Shown one piece after another: positions 58,778-63,196 of a stretch of 63,196 bases of DNA. Both the position numbers and the translations under genes were made by a program. Where the stretch lies: the NCBI GenBank assembly GCA_004292515.1, contig RDXB01000037.1:1-63196 (forward strand), written 5' to 3'. The notes under the pieces are model-generated. The model was not told where the DNA came from and made no database searches. It was given only the letters and a program-made list of their open reading frames with translations. The DNA comes from Oscillatoriales cyanobacterium. GTDB lineage: Bacteria > Cyanobacteriota > Cyanobacteriia > CACIAM-69d. Each line of letters starts with the position of its first letter. The first letter of the stretch is position 1.

Positions 58778-61700
58778 ATGGTTTACGCGGCCGGAGTTGG
58801 GGAGTCAGGGAGCATGGAGTTGACGTGGGATGCGGGTAGCTTGGCCAGTTGGTTCGATCGCTACTTGGTTCCCCACGGCATTCGGACGCGCGTTTCCTCG
58901 CAACTGTCGGGTCAGTTGGATGTGTGGGTGGAGTGTGACGGCGAGCCAGAGCGCGATCGGCTGGTGCGGTTTATTTGCCACCGGCTGCATAGCTTGAACC
59001 TGGCGGCGATCGAGGGGGTGCGAATCATGGCCCGGCGCGCGGGCCAGGCGGAGTTGCTGTGGCAGCAGTCCGTGCCCCTCGAACAACGGCCGGGTCTGAA
59101 TTCCACGGCCTATTACCAACGCCAAGCGGTGCGATCGCCCGATCGCCAAGTGGTGCAGCGATTGGCCCAAACCTGGCTGGCCGCCCGCGATGGCTGGGAG
59201 TCCCTGGCCGAAAGCACTCGGGCCCGCTTTGCGCCGCCCACGAATGATCTCGGAACCCTGGCCCGCTGGTTGCAGCCCCTGGAAACTCAGTTGGGGGTGA
59301 CTTTGGCGGTGGATGGGCTGAATGGCCGCTGCTTGGCGATCGCGGTGGCGTTGCCGTCCACAACTGCCGACACCGAGCTTGCCCCTGAGCTGGCCCCTGA
59401 GCTGGCCGATCGCCAACCGATTATCCAGGCTATTTGTCGGCGACTGTGGCAGTTCAACGCTACGGAAAATGGCCGAATTCGCGGCGTGCGGATCTATGGC
59501 ACGGTGGCGGATCAAGTTGATCCCCTGTGGCAGCAAACGATTCGGATTGTGGCTCCGGCGGGGCGACAGGACTTGCGGCTGGGGAACTGGACGCAACTGG
59601 TGCGCGACCCGGCCATGGAAGGCGTGTGGCGATCGCTGTTGCTGGGCGGTGCGGCGATCGTGCCCTTTGTGTTGGCCCTGTGGCTGGCCAGCACGCCACC
59701 GACCACCCAAAATCGGGTCTCATCGCCGGGGGCCGATGGGCGCAATAGCGACCCGATCGAACAGGTGGTGGTGGTGCGGCCCTTGGCGGCTCCAGTGGCC
59801 GAGCGGGTGCGCCAGGTGCGATCGCCGGTGGTGCAGGGGGCCTTGGAACCGCTGCCGGTGGTGCAACATCCACCGATCAATCCGGCTGACCCGGCGGTGA
59901 CGTTGATGTTTGGCGGTGATGTCACCCTCAGTCAACAGGTGAAGCGGCGACTGGGGGGGGATTGGTCGGCGGCGTTGGCGCAGTTTCCCGAGGCGCGATC
60001 AGTTGATCTGGCAATGGTCAATCTGGAAAATCCGATCACAGACGCGACCACCCAGCAATCAGGCAAAAAATTTAACTTCAAGGCAGAACCCGCATCGGTG
60101 GCGGCTTTGCAGGCTGGGGGAATCGACATCGTGACCCTGGCTAATAACCACACGATGGATTACAACCGCGCGGGTTTGGCGGATACGCTGACGGCCCTCG
60201 ATCGAGCGCAGATCCACGCGATCGGCGCAGGCCACGACATCACCGAAGCCCGCCGCCCCAAAATCATGGAGGTGAAGGGCCAGCGGATTGCCTACTTTGG
60301 CTACTACAACGCCCATTGGCACGCAGCGACGGCGGGGCAAGCGGGCACTAATCCCCGAGATCGCGACACCCTGGCGGCGGACATTCGGGCCGTGCGCGAT
60401 CAGGTGGATTGGGTGGTGGTGAATTTCCACTGGGGCGAGGAGTTGGCTCGCTATCCTGCGCCCTACCAACGCGAGATCGGCCGTCGGGCGATCGATGCGG
60501 GGGCAGACTTGGTGGTGGGCCACCATCCCCACGTGCTTCAAGGGGCGGAGGTTTATCGCGATCGGGCGATCGTCTATTCCCTGGGCAACTTTATCTTTGG
60601 CGGCAATTCCCGCAGCAGCTATGACACGGCGGTGCTGAAGGTGTCCCTCAAGCCCCAGCAAATGAAGCTGGAGTTTGTGCCGGTGCGGGTGCGGAACTAT
60701 CAGCCCCGGTTGGCGAAGGGCGATCGCGCTCGGGAAATTTTGCAGGAGTTGACCTATATTTCCCGGCGGTTCGATCGCCCCTTGACTTCACCGATGTTGC
60801 TGGATCAACGATCGCCGGAGCAGCGCAATTCCCCGGTGGCGCTTAATTCAGGCGCAATTGATTCTGGCGCGATCATCAATCCAGGCGCAATTGATACAGA
60901 CGTGGTTGATTCTGGCACGATCGATTCTGGCGCAATTGATTCAGGCGCGATCATCAATCCAGGCGCAATTGATTCAGGCGCGATCATCAATCCAGGCGCA
61001 ATTGATACAGACGTGGTTGATTCTGGCACGATCGATTCTGGCGCAATTGATTCAGGCGCGATCGATTCAGTGATCATCGAGTCCCCAACCAGCGAGCCAA
61101 CCAACCAGGCAGCATCCCCGCTGACCACCGAGCGATCGCCATCCTCGCGCAGCAATTCTCCGCAACTGCCTAGCTTTACGCGGCCGGCCAGCCGTGACGA
61201 TGCGCCGATCGCCCTTACACCCCATGCCGCCCCATCAACTGAACCAACATCTCAGCCAAGCTCCGAGCCAGCATCTCAGCCAATCTCTGAGCCAAGATCC
61301 CAACCGAGGACAACCGTGCAAATCATCCAGGCGGCTGAACGATCGGCGCGCGATCGCCTGGCCCAACTGATGGCGGCGGCGGAGTTGAGCGAACTTGTGC
61401 GATCGAACAACAGCCTGGTTGAGCCGGTGGAACCGATCGAGCCAGAGGAGTCGCCCTTAGCGATCGCCTCCCCGAGCGATCGCCCAGCATCTCGCCCAGC
61501 ATCATCGATGTCCCGGCCACTGTCTTTTGAAGTGCAACCCGGCCGGCGATCAGCAACCACGGGCGATCGGCCCAGTCCGCAGTTGCCCTTTGTCGATCGC
61601 TCCCCGGCAGCGACCCTCAGCAATAGCTTAAATCGCCCGAATGGCCTGCCCGATCGCCCGGCCCCAAATTCAGCCAATGGGTTCACCGCCCCTGGGATGA

Positions 61701-61780
61701 CACCCAGTTTCAGCAACCTGAGCTTGCCGGCCGTGGTCAAGTATGCCGCCGATCGCGCCGAGGCCATGCTCGAACCCTAG
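58778..61780 (+). CDS. CapA-family (PGA_cap) phosphatase-like protein with doubled N-terminal domain and repeat tail
   Basis: 1000 residues. Two similar domains occupy about 15-110 and 155-260; each ends RGVRI or EGVRI...LLWQQ/PLWQQ. One membrane span lies at about 285-307 (LLLGGAAIVPFVLALWLAS). The CapA domain at about 365-640 has MFGGDVTLS, MVNLENPITD, ANNHTMDYNRAGL, VVNFHWGEE, GHHPHVLQGAEVY, SLGNFIFGG, keeping the metal-binding histidines and acids of the metallophosphatase-like fold. CapA/PgsA proteins act in poly-gamma-glutamate or capsule assembly at the surface. The tail is low complexity with an SGAID minisatellite (60846-61070). The stop codon lies in the end of a MITE, so the tail may be shortened. 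Confidence 0.82.
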   Translation: MVYAAGVGESGSMELTWDAGSLASWFDRYLVPHGIRTRVSSQLSGQLDVWVECDGEPERDRLVRFICHRLHSLNLAAIEGVRIMARRAGQAELLWQQSVPLEQRPGLNSTAYYQRQAVRSPDRQVVQRLAQTWLAARDGWESLAESTRARFAPPTNDLGTLARWLQPLETQLGVTLAVDGLNGRCLAIAVALPSTTADTELAPELAPELADRQPIIQAICRRLWQFNATENGRIRGVRIYGTVADQVDPLWQQTIRIVAPAGRQDLRLGNWTQLVRDPAMEGVWRSLLLGGAAIVPFVLALWLASTPPTTQNRVSSPGADGRNSDPIEQVVVVRPLAAPVAERVRQVRSPVVQGALEPLPVVQHPPINPADPAVTLMFGGDVTLSQQVKRRLGGDWSAALAQFPEARSVDLAMVNLENPITDATTQQSGKKFNFKAEPASVAALQAGGIDIVTLANNHTMDYNRAGLADTLTALDRAQIHAIGAGHDITEARRPKIMEVKGQRIAYFGYYNAHWHAATAGQAGTNPRDRDTLAADIRAVRDQVDWVVVNFHWGEELARYPAPYQREIGRRAIDAGADLVVGHHPHVLQGAEVYRDRAIVYSLGNFIFGGNSRSSYDTAVLKVSLKPQQMKLEFVPVRVRNYQPRLAKGDRAREILQELTYISRRFDRPLTSPMLLDQRSPEQRNSPVALNSGAIDSGAIINPGAIDTDVVDSGTIDSGAIDSGAIINPGAIDSGAIINPGAIDTDVVDSGTIDSGAIDSGAIDSVIIESPTSEPTNQAASPLTTERSPSSRSNSPQLPSFTRPASRDDAPIALTPHAAPSTEPTSQPSSEPASQPISEPRSQPRTTVQIIQAAERSARDRLAQLMAAAELSELVRSNNSLVEPVEPIEPEESPLAIASPSDRPASRPASSMSRPLSFEVQPGRRSATTGDRPSPQLPFVDRSPAATLSNSLNRPNGLPDRPAPNSANGFTAPGMTPSFSNLSLPAVVKYAADRAEAMLEP
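60846..61070 (+). repeat. in-frame minisatellite coding SGAID-like pentapeptides
   Basis: About 15 tandem units of 15 bp (GGCGCAATTGATTCT type) encode DSGAI, INPGAI and DTDVV variants. A longer block of roughly 110 bp (from GCAATTGATTCTGGC to ACAGACGTGGTTGATT) is itself doubled. Length variation between strains is likely. Confidence 0.85.
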
Positions 61781-61926
61781 TAGTGCGACTGCTTGAATTT
61801 ACTGGGTCAAAGTCGCAAAGTCAGTCGTGGTGACAAGGGGCTTAAGCCCCTTGCTGCCTAATGATCTGGGGATGGCAACAGTCATTTGAATTGACCTATC
61901 AAAATAAGCTTGCCGCGCTACTAGGG
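61775..61926. mobile_element. 152-bp MITE-like element, type 2 (reverse orientation)
   Basis: Ends CCCTAGTAGTGCG (61775-61787) and CGCGCTACTAGGG (61914-61926) are inverted repeats with one mismatch. CAAGGGGCTTAAGCCCCTTG stands in the middle (61834-61853). GGCAACAGTCATTTGAATTG and TGACCTATC mirror the element at 50876-51028. The TAG in its left end is the stop codon of the CapA-like gene. Confidence 0.82.
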
Positions 61927-61983
61927 GCGGGAATGGGATCGATAGTGCGTCTGAGAGTTGGGGTGCGTTGCCAATGGACTGAT

Positions 61984-61998
61984 TGAGAACCATTCTCA
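61984..61998. promoter_or_regulatory. Fur/Zur-type box before the COG0523-like gene
   Basis: TGAGAACCATTCTCA is a 7-1-7 inverted repeat with one mismatch (perfect for six bases each side). It lies 22 bp before the first ATG of the COG0523-like gene, where bound repressor would block its transcription. Confidence 0.6.
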
Positions 61999-62019
61999 CA
62001 GGCTAAAAATTGGTCTAGG

Positions 62020-62862
62020 ATGGCTAGGGATGCTCGCCTTTCCCCACTCGCCGCCCCTATGACCGACGCTTCGTCCCGCTCCGTTGCGCCCCAATCCAGC
62101 CCGATCACCCTAGTGACCGGCCCAGGCGGCAGCGGCAAAACCACTTGGATTTTGCAAGAGCTACAGGCCCAGCAACCCAGCCCGCAGCCAGCGGCCTACT
62201 GTGCCTTGGGGTCGGGCACCTGTGCGATCGACGCGACGTGGTTGCAGAGCCATGTCCCGATCGAGCTGGTGGATGAAAACATGGGCGATCGGCTGTTGGC
62301 CCTCGTCCTCGAAGGAGTACCGGTCTATCTGGAGTTGGGCTTTTATCTGGATGTGGGCCTGATGCCGCCGCTGCTGAATGAGCTGGACTGTCGGCGGGTG
62401 GTGGTGGCCGCCCTCGCGCAGGCGGCCCCTTGGCAAAATTGGGCAACGGAATGGGTGTCGGGGCGCGCATCACGGGTTGACTGCGCCAATGCTGACCTGT
62501 GGCGGGGCAACTTGCCCGGGCAGGTGTTGGATGCCTCTAGCCTCGACACCGCTTGGCTGGAAATTGTCAGTGGAGCCTATGGACGAGTCGATCGGGCTAA
62601 AGGACTATTACCGATCGCCGAGGGGCAAACCCTGCTGCTGAACTATATGGCAAGCGATCCGCCTTCCGTTGAAGGGATGGTGACGGAATTGCCGTTGCCG
62701 CTGTTGACGGAGGGGCGACCCACGGGCTACGTCGGGTTGGAGTTGGTGGGGGAAGCGCTGGATCGCCCGGCCTTGGTGCAATTGCTGCGGGATTGCTGCT
62801 TGTCCGATGCCGAGTTGGCCAGCGCCCAATCCCAACTGCGATCGCAGCTAGCCACCAGCTAG
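62020..62862 (+). CDS. divergent CobW/COG0523-like P-loop protein
   Basis: 280 residues from ATG 62020, or 267 from ATG 62059 (TDASSRSVAPQSSPITLVTG), which is the more family-like start. The P-loop GPGGSGKTTW opens the fold. The later EIVSGAYGRVDRAKGLLPIA resembles the CobW C-terminal domain (VxRAKG). The CxCC metal motif of metal-chaperone members is absent, as is a clear NKxD base motif, so the role as a GTPase metal chaperone is uncertain. COG0523 genes are frequent Zur targets, and a Zur/Fur-type box lies just upstream. Confidence 0.6.
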   Translation: MARDARLSPLAAPMTDASSRSVAPQSSPITLVTGPGGSGKTTWILQELQAQQPSPQPAAYCALGSGTCAIDATWLQSHVPIELVDENMGDRLLALVLEGVPVYLELGFYLDVGLMPPLLNELDCRRVVVAALAQAAPWQNWATEWVSGRASRVDCANADLWRGNLPGQVLDASSLDTAWLEIVSGAYGRVDRAKGLLPIAEGQTLLLNYMASDPPSVEGMVTELPLPLLTEGRPTGYVGLELVGEALDRPALVQLLRDCCLSDAELASAQSQLRSQLATS

Positions 62863-63026
62863 GCTCCCGTCCCCCCCGCGATCACCCCCTGTAATTTTCT
62901 GGTGTATTAGCTGTTGATTAACCCCTTCAGCATCCCGGTGGCCAACACGCCCATCCGCGATCGCCAATCCAGTTGCGTCCGTTAGTCCCGCTGTTTTCCC
63001 GGCCCTTTACTCAGAATCCATCACCC

Positions 63027-63196
63027 ATGAAGCTAGCGGTTTTGTCTTGTTTGCACGCCAACTTAGCTGCCCTAGAAGCAGTGTTGAGCGACATCGACCA
63101 ACAAGGGGTCGATCAAATTGCTTGCCTCGGCGACTTGGTGGGCTATGGCCCCCAACCCAATGAAGTGGTCGATCGGGTGCGATCGCTCAACATCCC
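63027..63196 (+). CDS. metallophosphoesterase (partial, cut by window end)
   Basis: The first 56 codons (KLAVLSCLHANLAALEAVLS, DIDQQGVDQIACLGDLVGYG) match YfcE/MPP-type phosphoesterases. In classical members the first metal motif is DxH; here it is SCLHAN, a substitution that occurs in one subfamily. GDLVGYGP is the second motif. The rest lies beyond the window. Confidence 0.8.
   Translation, partial: MKLAVLSCLHANLAALEAVLSDIDQQGVDQIACLGDLVGYGPQPNEVVDRVRSLNI

Overview
The window is chromosomal DNA of a cyanobacterium. It carries psaA/psaB, psbQ, a UbiA-type prenyltransferase for plastoquinone and a magnesium-type hemB. The DNA is fairly G+C rich and saturated with the cyanobacterial HIP1 octamer GCGATCGC. 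The genus cannot be fixed from the sequence alone. There is no rRNA operon, prophage, CRISPR array or complete insertion sequence; one tRNA-Gly(GCC) is present.

Layout. 1-5.7 kb: two tandem paralogues of a membrane receptor (cysteine motif, one membrane span, LivK-like domain) converge on a signal-anchored coiled-coil/TPR gene, and a relic of that TPR gene lies between the paralogues. 6-14.3 kb: site-2 protease, beta-lactamase-fold protein, two ABC proteins, a glycosyltransferase, glyoxalase II. 14.9-18.2 kb: peptidoglycan-binding protein, orphan nuclease-like protein, a frameshifted alpha/beta hydrolase, psbQ. 18.5-25.8 kb: proA, a kinase remnant beside a miniature element, a TPR-glycosidase, zur, purS, prenyltransferase, DUF3598 protein. 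26-35.8 kb: pentapeptide-TPR-CHAT protein, two oxidoreductases, a beta/gamma-crystallin, an M16 homologue without its zinc motif, and a second site-2 protease coupled to a small gene. 36-46.5 kb: psaA-psaB, a divergent lipoprotein, gyrA. 47-54.7 kb: class A PBP, a Psb35-like protein, cysC, phzF, chrA, a GT2 glycosyltransferase, tRNA-Gly. 55-63.2 kb: methyltransferase, hemB, folE, a CapA-like protein, a COG0523-like P-loop protein and the start of a metallophosphoesterase.

Two themes link the genes. First, a probable zinc-response circuit: a FurB/Zur-type regulator is encoded at 23.0-23.5 kb, a perfect 7-1-7 Zur-type palindrome lies between divergent hemB and folE, and a near-perfect one precedes the COG0523-like gene. 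Second, intergenic regions are colonised by miniature inverted-repeat elements. At least three element types share the central palindrome CAAGGGGCTTAAGCCCCTTG but have different ends, and several sit on or beside stop codons (cysC, the CapA-like gene, the ABC exporter). Another type, with GGGTAGTGCC ends, adjoins the truncated histidine kinase.

The most unusual loci are the duplicated receptor unit with its TPR-gene relic, the shared-core element families, the Zur-type boxes, the TPR-glycosidase fusion, and the CapA-like protein with a doubled N-terminal domain and an in-frame minisatellite.
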